Shown here: positions 33,069 to 41,497 of the stretch, one piece after another
Layout: every line of letters starts with the position of its first letter
Numbering within the stretch: position 1 is the first letter of the stretch
Position numbers and translations under genes: made by a program
NCBI GenBank assembly: GCA_963782965.1
Contig: CAWALV010000006.1
Coordinates: forward strand, 186,001-250,000
From: CAWALV01 sp963782965
Lineage (GTDB): Bacteria; Actinomycetota; Actinomycetes; Acidothermales; Acidothermaceae
Direction: 5' to 3'
DNA length: 64,000 bases
Notes under the pieces: model-generated
Told to the model about the DNA's origin: nothing
Seen by the model: the letters and a program-made list of their open reading frames with translations, nothing else
Database searches by the model: none

Positions 33069-34120
33069 GCGCGTCGTCGTCCGGCGCCGGCCTGCGGGTC
33101 GGTGTGGTCGGTGCGACCGGCCAGGTCGGCGGGGTGATGCGGCGCATCCTCGCCGAGCGTGAGGTGCCGGTGTCGCAGATACGGTTCTTCGCGTCGTCGC
33201 GATCGGCCGGCTCGACGCTGCCGTGGAAGGGGTCGGAGGTTACCGTCGAAGACGCGGCGGTCGCTGACCCATCGGGCCTCGACATCGCCTTGTTCTCGGC
33301 GGGCGGCGCGACCTCGAAAGCGCTGGCGCCGCGGTTCGCCGAGGCCGGGGCCGTTGTCATCGACAATTCGTCTGCGTGGCGGATGGACCCCGACGTACCG
33401 CTCATCGTGAGCGAGGTCAATCCCGATGCGGTGCGCGAGATGCGCAAGGGCATCATCGCCAACCCGAACTGCACGACGATGGCGGCGATGCCGGTGCTCA
33501 AGCCGCTGCACGACGAAGCCGGGTTGGTGCGGATCGTCGTGAGCACCTATCAGGCGGTGTCGGGCAGCGGGCTCGCGGGCGTGGACGAACTCGACAAGCA
33601 GGTGCGGCAGGTCGTCGATCGGGCCGCGGAACTCACCCACGACGGTGGCGCGGTGCAGTTCCCGACGCCCGTGATGTATGTGCGACCGATCGCATTCAAC
33701 ATCGTGCCCCTGGCCGGCTCGCTTCTCGAAGACGGTTCGTTCGAGACCGACGAGGAGCGGAAGCTATGCAACGAGAGTCGCAAGATTCTCGGCATTCCCG
33801 AGCTGCTCGTCTCCGCCACCTGCGTGCGGGTACCGGTGTTCAGCGGGCACTCGTTGTCGATCAATGCGGAGTTCGCCCGACCGCTCAGCGTGTCGCGGGC
33901 GCTGGAGCTGTTGGCGTCGGCTCCGGGGGTCGAGGTGACGGACGTGCCGACGCCGTTGCAGGCCGCCGGCGCCGACCCGAGCTTCGTCGGCCGGGTTCGC
34001 CAGGATCCGGGAGTGCCGGGTGGTCGAGGGCTCGCGCTGTTCGTGAGCAACGACAACCTGCGCAAAGGGGCGGCACTGAACGCCGTCCAGATCGCCGAGC
34101 TGGTTGCCGCGACGCTGTAG
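33065..34120 (+). CDS. asd: Aspartate-semialdehyde dehydrogenase
   Basis: Asd reduces aspartyl phosphate to aspartate semialdehyde with NADPH. The 351-residue product has the nucleotide-binding start LRVGVVGATGQVGGVMRRIL, substrate-phosphate residues near FFASSRSAGS, the catalytic cysteine in IIANPNCTTMAAM (near residue 137) and RVPVFSGHSLSINAEF containing the active-site His. It overlaps lysC by 4 bp, forming the classic lysC-asd operon. It is convergent with the XRE gene. Confidence 0.97.
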   Translation: MSASSSGAGLRVGVVGATGQVGGVMRRILAEREVPVSQIRFFASSRSAGSTLPWKGSEVTVEDAAVADPSGLDIALFSAGGATSKALAPRFAEAGAVVIDNSSAWRMDPDVPLIVSEVNPDAVREMRKGIIANPNCTTMAAMPVLKPLHDEAGLVRIVVSTYQAVSGSGLAGVDELDKQVRQVVDRAAELTHDGGAVQFPTPVMYVRPIAFNIVPLAGSLLEDGSFETDEERKLCNESRKILGIPELLVSATCVRVPVFSGHSLSINAEFARPLSVSRALELLASAPGVEVTDVPTPLQAAGADPSFVGRVRQDPGVPGGRGLALFVSNDNLRKGAALNAVQIAELVAATL

Positions 34121-34140
34121 CTCACTCGCGCACACCTGTC

Positions 34141-34473
34141 TCACTTTGCTTGGTCGGCGTCACCCCACCAGCCCTCCGACCCGGGTCGGACGTCGAGATG
34201 TGCGGGAAACCGCCGGCCGCCGTCGTTTCGGCGCTCGTTGTCGGCGCGTGCCTCGGGAAGGAACTCGGCACCGCTCTCGTCGACCACGATCAGGGTCAGG
34301 CCGGCGACGTGGAGCAGCGTTGCCAGGTGTTCGACCCGCGCCTGGGCCGGCATGTGCTCTATGCGGGCGACGACGCTGTGCGAGACCCCGGCCTCCTCGG
34401 CGAGTTCGCGCTGGCTCAGGCCGGCACGGTAGCGCGCAGCGCGAAGATAGCGGCCTGCGGGAAACACGGTCAT
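34141..34473 (-). CDS. XRE-family transcriptional regulator
   Basis: The 110-residue protein has an N-terminal HTH_3 domain (YLRAARYRAGLSQRELAEEAGVSHSVVARIEH, ~9-40) and a C-terminal extension with RRFPAHLDVRPGSEGWWGD, a pattern shared by a group of small actinobacterial XRE proteins of unknown target. No toxin gene lies beside it, so an antitoxin role has no support. Upstream is a ~290-bp gene-free stretch with the 86-bp hairpin repeat. Confidence 0.82.
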   Translation of the reverse strand: MTVFPAGRYLRAARYRAGLSQRELAEEAGVSHSVVARIEHMPAQARVEHLATLLHVAGLTLIVVDESGAEFLPEARADNERRNDGGRRFPAHLDVRPGSEGWWGDADQAK

Positions 34474-34628
34474 GCTGCAAGCCTGGATGGTCAGGGACCT
34501 GGGTTAGGCGAAGTGGTCGCGATTGTGGAAGCACCCGGCTGTTCTGGCCGGCTGGGGATACCGGTGCCCGGGACGAGCGTGCGGCGGCGAGGCGGCCCTG
34601 GCCGTGATCCCGCCATTCCAGGTCACCC

Positions 34629-34714
34629 CTCCGGAAACCACTCTGCTTTGTTCCCACGGCGAAACAGAGTTGCTGCTGTGTTGCGTAGCGGGAACAGAGC
34701 AGAGTGCTCCGGAG
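34629..34714. repeat. 86-bp imperfect hairpin (MITE- or REP-like)
   Basis: The left arm 34629-34655 and right arm 34690-34714 share CTCCGGA, ACTCTGCT and TGTTCCC in inverted order with one substitution and a 2-bp gap. The loop itself has a second, imperfect inverted pair (CGAAACAG and CTGTGTTGCG). It lies between the S9 peptidase stop (34762) and the XRE start (34473), a 288-bp stretch with no convincing gene. It could be a terminator for the peptidase or a small mobile repeat. Confidence 0.8.
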
Positions 34715-34761
34715 AGGGATCCGGTCGCGGGAGGAGAGGGCGCCCGGGGGGACCGGCGGCA

Positions 34762-35922
34762 TCAACCGTGCAGACCGAGGTGGCGCATGGCGAAGTCGAT
34801 CTCGGCCGCGACCTGGCGGATGCGTTCTTCGGTGACCAACGAACCGTGGCCGGCGTCGAAGCGGTAGACCTCATACGGCACACCGCGTTCGGCGAGCCGC
34901 GCGAGGTAGTTGTCGATCTGCCGGATCGGGCACCGCGGGTCGTTCTCGCCCGCCAGGATCAGCACCGGCGCCTTCACGTCGTCCACGTAGGTGATCGGTG
35001 ACGACCGGACGTAACGCTCCGGCACCTCCTCCGGTGTGCCACCGAAAATCGCGCGATCGAACGCGCGCAGATTCTCCATCTCGTCCTCGTAGGCAGCGAC
35101 GTAGTCGGCGACGGGCACGCCCGCGATGCCGACCGACCACGCGTCCGGCGCCGTCCCGAGCCCGAGCAGCGTGAGGTAGCCACCCCACGATGCACCGACG
35201 AGCGCGGTGCGTTCCGGATCGGCCAACCCGCTCGCCACCGCCCAGTCGCGGACCGCGCGGATGTCTTCCAGCTCGGTGAGCCCAACCCGGTTCTCGATCG
35301 CGTCACGCCACGCGGAGCCGTACCCGGTCGACCCTCGGTAGTTGACGCGAACGACGGCGAACCCGGCGTCGACCCACGCGGCGACCGTCGGAACGAACGA
35401 GTCCGTGTCATGGCTGGTCGGGCCGCCGTGGACGACGAAAGCGGTCGGCAGCGGATCCGGCGGCTCCCCCTGCTGCTCCCGGTCGTGAGAGGGGCCGGGC
35501 TTCGAGACCAGGGCGTGGATCCGGCCACCCGGACCGTCGATCCATACGTCTTCGACCGGCACCGACGGAGGTGCCTGGGGGCCGGGCGGGCGGATCACGA
35601 CCCGGCCGCTGATGTCGTGAACGGCCGGCGGCTCGGCGCCCGACGACCACAACAGCTCGACGCTGCCGTCAGGACGCGGCGCGGCTCCGCTGATCGTGCC
35701 CCTTTCCGTCGCGAGCGGCAGTAGCGCGCCCGTGTGCAGGTCGAGCCGGAAGAGTTCGCTGCGCGCTTGGTGCTCGTGCCCGATCAAGAGGGCCGACCCG
35801 TCGGGATACCAGCGCGCTGAGACGTCCCCGGGCAACTCCAGCTCCAGATCGAGCTGGGTCCCGCTGGCGACGTCCCAGATCATCGGCAACCAGCGACCCG
35901 AGCGCTCGTGCAGCAACAGCAA
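34762..35922 (-). CDS. S9 prolyl oligopeptidase family, catalytic part (frameshifted from the N-part)
   Basis: This frame carries the whole alpha/beta-hydrolase half: FVVHGGPTSHDTDSFVPT, the nucleophile GASWGGYLTLLG, Asp in LILAGENDPRCPI and His in DAGHGSLVTEE. It hydrolyses short, often proline-containing or acyl peptides. In-frame protein-like sequence (VVGELWDGPSRGLRAVDF) continues upstream to about 36000, showing that the true gene is longer and begins in the other frame at 36611. A single-base frameshift near 36000-36030, in a GCG-rich run, splits it. The last strand is followed by 47 bp and then the hairpin repeat. Confidence 0.85.
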   Translation of the reverse strand: MLLLHERSGRWLPMIWDVASGTQLDLELELPGDVSARWYPDGSALLIGHEHQARSELFRLDLHTGALLPLATERGTISGAAPRPDGSVELLWSSGAEPPAVHDISGRVVIRPPGPQAPPSVPVEDVWIDGPGGRIHALVSKPGPSHDREQQGEPPDPLPTAFVVHGGPTSHDTDSFVPTVAAWVDAGFAVVRVNYRGSTGYGSAWRDAIENRVGLTELEDIRAVRDWAVASGLADPERTALVGASWGGYLTLLGLGTAPDAWSVGIAGVPVADYVAAYEDEMENLRAFDRAIFGGTPEEVPERYVRSSPITYVDDVKAPVLILAGENDPRCPIRQIDNYLARLAERGVPYEVYRFDAGHGSLVTEERIRQVAAEIDFAMRHLGLHG

Positions 35923-36611
35923 TCTGGAGTCGCCGTCCAGCGGAGCGAAATCGACGGCGCGCAGGCCGCGGCTGGGCCCGTCCCAGAGTTCGCCGACGAC
36001 CGTCGGCGCGGCCGCCGCCCTGCGCCGCCGCTCGGCAGGCGAAGCACCCGCAACGCCTTGTGCCGCGCATCGCCGTGCTCGCTGTGAGAGATGGCGAGCA
36101 GCGAGTCGTCGGCGGACAGCGCCGACACCTCGGCGTCCTCGCGATGCTGGTAGATCGTGACGGCGGTGCCGTCCGAACGCAACCAGTGGATCGATGCACC
36201 GTCGTCCACGGAACGACCGATCACGGCACTTCCGTCCACGCCCAAGGCGAGGCCGGCGAGGTAGGAAGGTCCGAGCGACGGTGCCGCGGCCTCAGGCGGC
36301 GAATCCCCCTCGAACGGCTGGCGGTTCCAGACGCCGAACTCGTTGCCGCCGTCGTCGTCGAACCACCACAGCCGCTGCCCGCGTGGGTCGAGCGCGCCGA
36401 ACGGGGTGCCGGCCGGGCGAGCGGTCATCTGCCGGATCTCGCCGGTTCCGCGGTCCCAGGCATACATCTCGACCGTGCCGCTGGCGTTGCACGCGAAGAC
36501 GGCGCGGTCGGGCCGCTTGCGGGCGTGTTGCGGGAACGTCATGCGGGCGGCGCGGAAGCGTAGCTTCCATTGCTCCGTCTCGTCCTGTGTTGGTGCGGGG
36601 TTCGTGCTCAC
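35880..36611 (-). CDS. S9 prolyl oligopeptidase family, N-terminal propeller part (frameshifted)
   Basis: From GTG 36611 the product reads WKLRFRAARMTFPQHARKRPD, then propeller-like repeats (FACNASGTVEMYAWDRGTGEIRQMT, RLWWFDDDGGNEFGVW, IHWLRSDGTAVTIYQHRE, SLLAISHSEHGDARHKALRVL), as in acylaminoacyl-peptidase-like S9 members. After LRLPSGG it turns into Arg-rich nonsense to 35880, while the correct continuation lies in the neighbouring frame. Together the parts span 34762-36611, about 615 residues, the usual size. Whether the gene is dead or the base call is wrong cannot be told here. Confidence 0.8.
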   Translation of the reverse strand: MSTNPAPTQDETEQWKLRFRAARMTFPQHARKRPDRAVFACNASGTVEMYAWDRGTGEIRQMTARPAGTPFGALDPRGQRLWWFDDDGGNEFGVWNRQPFEGDSPPEAAAPSLGPSYLAGLALGVDGSAVIGRSVDDGASIHWLRSDGTAVTIYQHREDAEVSALSADDSLLAISHSEHGDARHKALRVLRLPSGGAGRRPRRRSSANSGTGPAAACAPSISLRWTATPDCCCCTSARVAGCR

Positions 36612-36681
36612 AGCGCAGAGTCTGCCGCATGTGGGCCTGACCATCCGCTTCTGTGTCGGCGTGCCGGTGCGCGTCGAGGCG

Positions 36682-36897
36682 CTACCACGGTCGCCTGCGG
36701 TGCCGGTCCTGCCAGGCCAAGGCGCACAGCGGGCACGCGTCGCGAGGCGGTTGATCGGTGCACTCACCCTCGACGACCATCGGCTCGCCGCAGTACGCGG
36801 TCGTGATCGAGCCCGGTGAAAGTCGTGGCGGCGGATAGCCGTGCTTGACGGCGCCGGTCACCGCCCACGACGAACGTTCGAGTTCTGGTTGTTGCAC
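36682..36897 (-). CDS. Small Cys-containing protein, unknown function
   Basis: The ~71-residue product ends GSITTAYCGEPMVVEGEC, then DACPLCALAWQDRHRRRPW. Four cysteines in a C-x9-C and CxxC spacing suggest a small zinc ribbon, similar in spirit to DUF3039-type proteins, but I cannot assign it. GTG 36897 (or 36903) is the only sensible start between it and tRNA-Pro. It precedes the S9 peptidase gene on the same strand by ~70 bp. It could also be a chance frame. Confidence 0.45.
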   Translation of the reverse strand: MQQPELERSSWAVTGAVKHGYPPPRLSPGSITTAYCGEPMVVEGECTDQPPRDACPLCALAWQDRHRRRPW

Positions 36898-36971
36898 GCC
36901 CACCAGGCCACGGTACGTCACCGGGTACGGTGCGGCTACGCGCGCTTGTGTACGCGCAAAGATCACGGCAG

Positions 36972-37045
36972 TCGGGGTGGCGGGATTTGAACCCACGGCC
37001 TCTTCGTCCCGAACGAAGCGCGCTGCCAAGCTGCGCTACACCCCG
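36972..37045 (-). tRNA. tRNA-Pro(CGG)
   Basis: On the minus strand acceptor arms CGGGGTG and CACCCCG pair perfectly; the anticodon stem cttcg/cgaag encloses ttCGGga; the D-arm and T-loop (TTCAAAT) are standard, discriminator A. It reads proline codon CCG. CCA is not encoded. Confidence 0.97.
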
Positions 37046-37095
37046 GAGAACCTCCGGAAGTCTAGCCGACCCCACGCGCCGGGCTCTCGTCGGCG

Positions 37096-37140
37096 GCAGG
37101 CCGCGCGATCGCAGGCCGCGCGATCGCAGGCCGCGCTATC
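37096..37140. repeat. 15-bp tandem repeat, three copies, between tRNA-Pro and phosphoesterase stop
   Basis: GCAGGCCGCGCGATC occurs at 37096-37110 and 37111-37125 and, with one change, at 37126-37140, where it covers the first bases of the phosphoesterase stop codon region. It is too short and regular for CRISPR. Confidence 0.9.
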
Positions 37141-38032
37141 AGCAGGCGTCGACCGGTACCAGCGTGAGCAGCGATGCTTCGGGCGGGCAGGCGAACCGGA
37201 CCGGCGCGAGCGGCGACGTCCCGAGACCGGCCGACACGTGCAGCCACGTGCCGTCGTAGCGGGAAAGCCCACGCGCTCGACCGGTGTCGAGCCCGCAGTT
37301 CGTCACGAGGGCGCCGTAGAACGGCACCCGCAGCTGCCCGCCGTGCGTGTGTCCCGCAAAGATCACGGCGCAGCCGTCGACGGCCATCCGCGACAGCACC
37401 CGGGGCTCGGGCGCGTGCAGGACCCCGAAAGTGAGGAATGCCGCCGGGTCGGGTCGGCCGGCGACATCGTCGTAGCGGTCGCACCAGATATGCGGGTCGT
37501 CGACGCCGACGAACTCGATCTGTTGCCCTCCGACGTCCAGCATGCCGCGCGCGTTACTCAGATCGAGCCAGCCGGCAGCGGCCATCTCCGCACGCAGCTC
37601 GCGCCACGGCAACTCGGCGCCGTGCACCCGCTCGCCGTCGTCGGGCAGCAGGTATCGCGCGGGGTTCTTGAACTGCGGCGCGTACCTGTCGTTCGAGCCG
37701 AGCACGAAGGCGCCTGGCCGCTGCAGCAGCGGCGCGACCGCATCGGTGAAAGCCGGGACGGCGTCGGGGTGGGCGATGCTGTCACCGGTGTTGATCACGA
37801 GGTCGGGTTCGAGATCGCCCAGCTCGTGCAACCACGATCGCTTCCAGCGCTGCCCGGGCGTGAGGTGCGCGTCGGAGATGTGCAGGACACGCAGCGCCCG
37901 GCTCCCGGCGGGCAATACCGGCACCGTGACCCGGCGCAGCCGGGGTAGGCGCCGCTCGATGCCCGCGGCGTAGGCGATCGCGGCGGTCCCCGCCCCCAGG
38001 GCAGTGAGCGGGAGAGCAGTGATTCGGCGCAT
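37139..38032 (-). CDS. Metallophosphoesterase, membrane-anchored
   Basis: The 297-residue product has an N-terminal hydrophobic stretch (ITALPLTALGAGTAAIAYAAG) and the calcineurin-like metal motifs LHISDAHLTPGQ, VINTGDSIA, FVLGSNDRY and FAGHTHGGQLRVP in order, giving a two-metal phosphatase or lipid hydrolase of the YkuE/Rv3683 type. Position beside ponA2 matches Rv3683 in Mycobacterium. I chose ATG 38032. It is divergent from the yqeY gene over 39 bp. Natural substrate is unknown. Confidence 0.92.
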   Translation of the reverse strand: MRRITALPLTALGAGTAAIAYAAGIERRLPRLRRVTVPVLPAGSRALRVLHISDAHLTPGQRWKRSWLHELGDLEPDLVINTGDSIAHPDAVPAFTDAVAPLLQRPGAFVLGSNDRYAPQFKNPARYLLPDDGERVHGAELPWRELRAEMAAAGWLDLSNARGMLDVGGQQIEFVGVDDPHIWCDRYDDVAGRPDPAAFLTFGVLHAPEPRVLSRMAVDGCAVIFAGHTHGGQLRVPFYGALVTNCGLDTGRARGLSRYDGTWLHVSAGLGTSPLAPVRFACPPEASLLTLVPVDAC

Positions 38033-38071
38033 GACAGCAGTCTCCCAGACGCGCGATGAGAGACTGCCGCC

Positions 38072-38539
38072 ATGTCGAGTGACTCGGGTTCCCTCAAGCA
38101 TCAGCTGCGCACCGACCTCACCAACGCCATCAAGGCCCGCGACGAGCTTCGCACCGCCACGCTGCGGATGGTCCTCGCCGCCATCACGACGGAGGAGGTC
38201 AGCGGCGCTGCGGCGCGCGAGCTCTCCGACGACGAGGTCTTGCGTGTCCTCATGCGCGAGGCCAAGAAGCGCCGTGAGGCGGCCGAGGCGTTCCAGTCGG
38301 CCTCTCGCCCTGAACTTGCGGAGCGCGAGCGCGCCGAGGGTGCGGTCATCGACGACTACCTTCCCAAGCAGCTCAGCGACGACGAGCTGCGAGAGCTGGT
38401 GACCGCGGCCATCGCCGACACCGGTGCCACCGGCCCCCAGGCCATGGGCGCGGTGATGAAGATGCTGACCCCGAGAGTGGCCGGTAGGGCCGACGGCGGC
38501 CGGGTGGCAGCCGAAGTGAAACGTCAGCTCGCCAGCTGA
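38072..38539 (+). CDS. GatB/YqeY domain protein
   Basis: The 155-residue protein matches YqeY: LKHQLRTDLTNAIKARDELRTATLRMVLAAI at the start, FQSASRPELAERERAEGAVIDDYLPKQLSDDEL in the middle and TGPQAMGAVMKMLTPRVAGRADGGRVAAEVKRQL at the end. It resembles the tRNA-binding C-terminus of GatB and the YqeY module of bacterial glutaminyl-tRNA synthetase; its cell role is not settled. It is convergent with ponA2 (42 bp). Confidence 0.95.
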   Translation: MSSDSGSLKHQLRTDLTNAIKARDELRTATLRMVLAAITTEEVSGAAARELSDDEVLRVLMREAKKRREAAEAFQSASRPELAERERAEGAVIDDYLPKQLSDDELRELVTAAIADTGATGPQAMGAVMKMLTPRVAGRADGGRVAAEVKRQLAS

Positions 38540-38581
38540 CCTACCTCTTGAGCGCGGCGAGACGGCGAGATGGCGCCGCCG

Positions 38582-41044
38582 CTAGTGCCCCGGGGGCTTC
38601 TTCTTCGGCGGCTTCCCCGCGGGGGAACTGTTCGCCGGCGACGGTGGCGGGCTCGAGGCGGGCGGCGATCCGCTCGGGCTGGCCGAGGGGTTCGTGCTCG
38701 GGCTCGCTGAAGGCGACGGCGAGGGTGACGGCGCGATTCCGTTGCTGAACGTGACCATGACCTTGTTGCCGACGTACACGGTCGAGCCGGCCACCGGGTC
38801 GGTGCTGATGACGGTCCCGGCCGGCAGGTCGGAGTTCACCTGCGTGGTGTCGACGAGCAGGCGCAGGCTCTTCAGCTGTGCAACCGCCGTGTTGGAGTCC
38901 TTGCCCGTGACGTCGGGCAGCTTGATGGGATCGCCCCGCATGACGTTGTCGGGGGGCTGGTTGAACGACTCGACGGGCTCGTTCTTCAGAGCATCCTTCA
39001 TCGCCATCTGCCAGATGGGGGCGGCGAATGTTGCGCCGAACACCTGGCCGTACCGATGGCCGTTCACGGTGATGCCTTCCATCGGCGTTTCGGCGTCAGG
39101 GTTGCCGGTCCACACCGAGGCGGCGAGGTTCGGGGTGTAACCGGTGAACCAGCCGTTGCGGTAGCTGTCGTCGGTACCGGTCTTGCCGGCGGCCGGCCGG
39201 CCGATTCCGTAGCCGCCCGCCGTCCCGCCCGGCTCCAGCACGTGGGTGAGCAGCGACGTCACGCCTTCGGCGACGCTTGCGTCGAGCTTGCGCGCGCAGT
39301 TCGTGGCGGGCACCGGCACGACGCTCGTCGTGTCGCCGAGCTGGCGGGTGACCTTCGTGATGGCGTACGGCTGGCAGTAGGTGCCCTCGTTGGCGATGGC
39401 GCCGAATGCGCTGGCGACCGCCAGCGGATCGACCTCCTCGCTACCCAGGACGAACGTCTCGACCTGGTTGAGCGGGCCGCCTGTCGAGAGTTTGACGCCG
39501 AGTGCCTCGGCGATCTGGACCGGGCCGCACAACCCGGTTATCGCTTCGAGCTGGGCGAAATAGGTGTTCACCGACAGGGCCGTGGCCTTCACCATGTTGA
39601 AGGTCCCAGCCTCGCTGTCGCCGGCGTTGTGCACGGTCCAGCCCGCTTTGCTGTCGTCGGCCCATTGCCCGTCGCAGGTCTGCATGACGTGCGGCTTGAT
39701 CGTGATCCGTTGCGGCGAATCGAGGGTGAGCCCGGTGGGAATGCCTTGCTGCAAAGCACTGGCGAGCACGAACATCTTGAACGTCGAGCCCGCGCTTCGG
39801 CCGTTGGAACCACCGTGGGCGAGGTCGGCGGCGTAGTTGACCTCCGTCTCACCCACGCCGGCACCGAACTTCCGGTCGATGGCCATCGCCTTGATGGCAC
39901 CGGTCTTGGGGTCGACCATGTCGATCGCCCCGGCGAGCCCCGCGTTCTTCGTCGGATCGGCCGGCAGCACGGCTTCGACCGCATGCTGAGCCGCCTTCTG
40001 AACTGCCGGGTCGAGCGTGGTGGAGATCGTGAGACCACCGCGGAGGAGCAGGTTGGTGCGGTCGGTGCGGGTGGCGCCGTACGCGGGGTTGTTGAGGATC
40101 TCCGCCACGACGTACTGGCAGAAGAACGGCGCGTTCGAGGTGGCACACCCGTTCGGGATGTCGGAAACCTTCAGACCGAGCGGTGACGCGATCGCGGCGT
40201 CGGCTTCGCTTTGGGTGATGTAGTTCAGGTCGGCCATTCGCTGCAACACGATGTTGCGCCGGTCGGTCGCGTCCTTTGGATTGAGGATCGGGTCGAACGA
40301 GCTCGGGTTGTTCACGACGCCGGCCAGCATCGCGGACTGCGCCAACGTGAGGGACGACGCGTCAGCGCTGAAGTAGTGCTGCGCGGCGGCGGAGACGCCG
40401 TATGCGCCGCTGCCGAAGTACACGGTGTTGAGGTAGTCCTCGAGAATCTGGTCCTTCGACAGCTTCTGCTCGAGGGCGAGCGCGTAACGCGCTTCGGTGA
40501 GCTTTCGGCTAAGCGTCTTCGCCGTGGCGGCCTGCGCGGCGGCCGTGTTGTTCTCCTGCGCGTTGGTCTCGACCAGCGCCTGCCGGACGTATTGCTGCGT
40601 GATCGTCGAGGCGCCCTGGATGGCCGAGCCGGAGGAGCTGTCTTTCACCAGTGCGCGAATGATGCCCTTGGGGTCGATGCCGTGATGCTCGTAGAACCGG
40701 GAGTCCTCGATCGCCACGATGGCCTTGCGCATCACCGGCGCCACGTCGGACAACGACACGGACTGCCGGTTCTCGTAGTAGAAGGTGGCAAGCTCCTCGC
40801 CGTTCGCCGCGAGGATCACCGAGCGCTGGGACAACGGCGGCTGCTGTAGCTCGACCGGGAGATCGGAGAAGCTGATTGTGCCGATAGCGTCGCGCACCAC
40901 GACGCCCGCGCCGCCGACCGCCGGCAGGGCCATTGCGGCGACGAGCGCACCGGCGAGCGTTGCGAGCACGCAAAGCAGGAAGATCCGCAACAAGGCGGGC
41001 CCCGCCCGGAGCCGGTCGGGACGCCGCGTGACCGGTCGCCGCAT
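38582..41044 (-). CDS. ponA2: Class A penicillin-binding protein with PASTA domain (PonA2-like)
   Basis: This bifunctional enzyme polymerises and cross-links peptidoglycan. After one membrane helix (LLRIFLLCVLATLAGALVAAM) comes the GT51 domain (IAIEDSRFYEHHGIDPKGI, GASTITQQYVRQ, YLNTVYFGSGAYG) and the transpeptidase with SAGSTFKMF (SxxK), SVNTYF (SxN) and GKTGTDD. A PASTA domain (LPDVTGKDSNTAVAQLKSLR) precedes a Ser/Pro/Lys tail. I chose ATG 41044 with GGTGGGG upstream; 820 residues fits PonA2. It is divergent from whiB across 453 bp. Confidence 0.95.
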   Translation of the reverse strand: MRRPVTRRPDRLRAGPALLRIFLLCVLATLAGALVAAMALPAVGGAGVVVRDAIGTISFSDLPVELQQPPLSQRSVILAANGEELATFYYENRQSVSLSDVAPVMRKAIVAIEDSRFYEHHGIDPKGIIRALVKDSSSGSAIQGASTITQQYVRQALVETNAQENNTAAAQAATAKTLSRKLTEARYALALEQKLSKDQILEDYLNTVYFGSGAYGVSAAAQHYFSADASSLTLAQSAMLAGVVNNPSSFDPILNPKDATDRRNIVLQRMADLNYITQSEADAAIASPLGLKVSDIPNGCATSNAPFFCQYVVAEILNNPAYGATRTDRTNLLLRGGLTISTTLDPAVQKAAQHAVEAVLPADPTKNAGLAGAIDMVDPKTGAIKAMAIDRKFGAGVGETEVNYAADLAHGGSNGRSAGSTFKMFVLASALQQGIPTGLTLDSPQRITIKPHVMQTCDGQWADDSKAGWTVHNAGDSEAGTFNMVKATALSVNTYFAQLEAITGLCGPVQIAEALGVKLSTGGPLNQVETFVLGSEEVDPLAVASAFGAIANEGTYCQPYAITKVTRQLGDTTSVVPVPATNCARKLDASVAEGVTSLLTHVLEPGGTAGGYGIGRPAAGKTGTDDSYRNGWFTGYTPNLAASVWTGNPDAETPMEGITVNGHRYGQVFGATFAAPIWQMAMKDALKNEPVESFNQPPDNVMRGDPIKLPDVTGKDSNTAVAQLKSLRLLVDTTQVNSDLPAGTVISTDPVAGSTVYVGNKVMVTFSNGIAPSPSPSPSASPSTNPSASPSGSPPASSPPPSPANSSPAGKPPKKKPPGH

Positions 41045-41497
41045 CACGAGCCCCACCGGCGCGCGGCGGGGGAGCGGGGGAGCAGGAAGGACCGATCGGA
41101 CACTTCTGCAGGGTAACTGGTGGGCGCCGGCCGGGGTCGCTCCCGGCTGGTGGCGGGCGGTGGCGTCGCCGTCCATGGCCGCGCTGCGGGCCACGGACGA
41201 ACGGGTCACCGAGGGTCAGGTCGGTATGGTCCGTGACTAGGCGGGCGCTCCCCCGTGTGGGTGGTGTATGACCCGGGTGGGTCAGCGCGAATGGGCCGAA
41301 CGGAGGCTGTGCCCGTTGCGCCCGAATCCTTACCGTCGAAGCACGACGGATGCACCATGCGCCTCGGCCGAGAATCGGGGCTGGTGCACCGGTCAGCAAG
41401 ATGACGGGGTACGCGCTGCTGTCGGGGTCCGGTTTGCGGATGTCACGACCAGCCGGCGGGTGCGTGGCGAAAGCAAGAGCGAAGGACGGGCCGCCCG
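41045..41497. other. 453-bp divergent regulatory region, ponA2/whiB
   Basis: No gene is supported here. It must hold both promoters. Visible structures are TGACCC-GGGT-GGGTCA (41268-41283), the pair TGCACCA (41351-41357) and TGGTGCA (41392-41398) around the palindrome CTCGGCCGAG (41363-41372). Confidence 0.6.
41268..41283. promoter_or_regulatory. Palindrome TGACCCGGGTGGGTCA, candidate operator
   Basis: Six-base perfect arms around GGGT lie 214 bp upstream of the whiB start, in the shared control region. The binding factor is not known. Confidence 0.4.

Noticed and set aside
34141..34473. Toxin-antitoxin pair with the XRE protein as antitoxin
   Set aside because: No toxin-like reading frame lies on either side; neighbours are asd and a peptidase.
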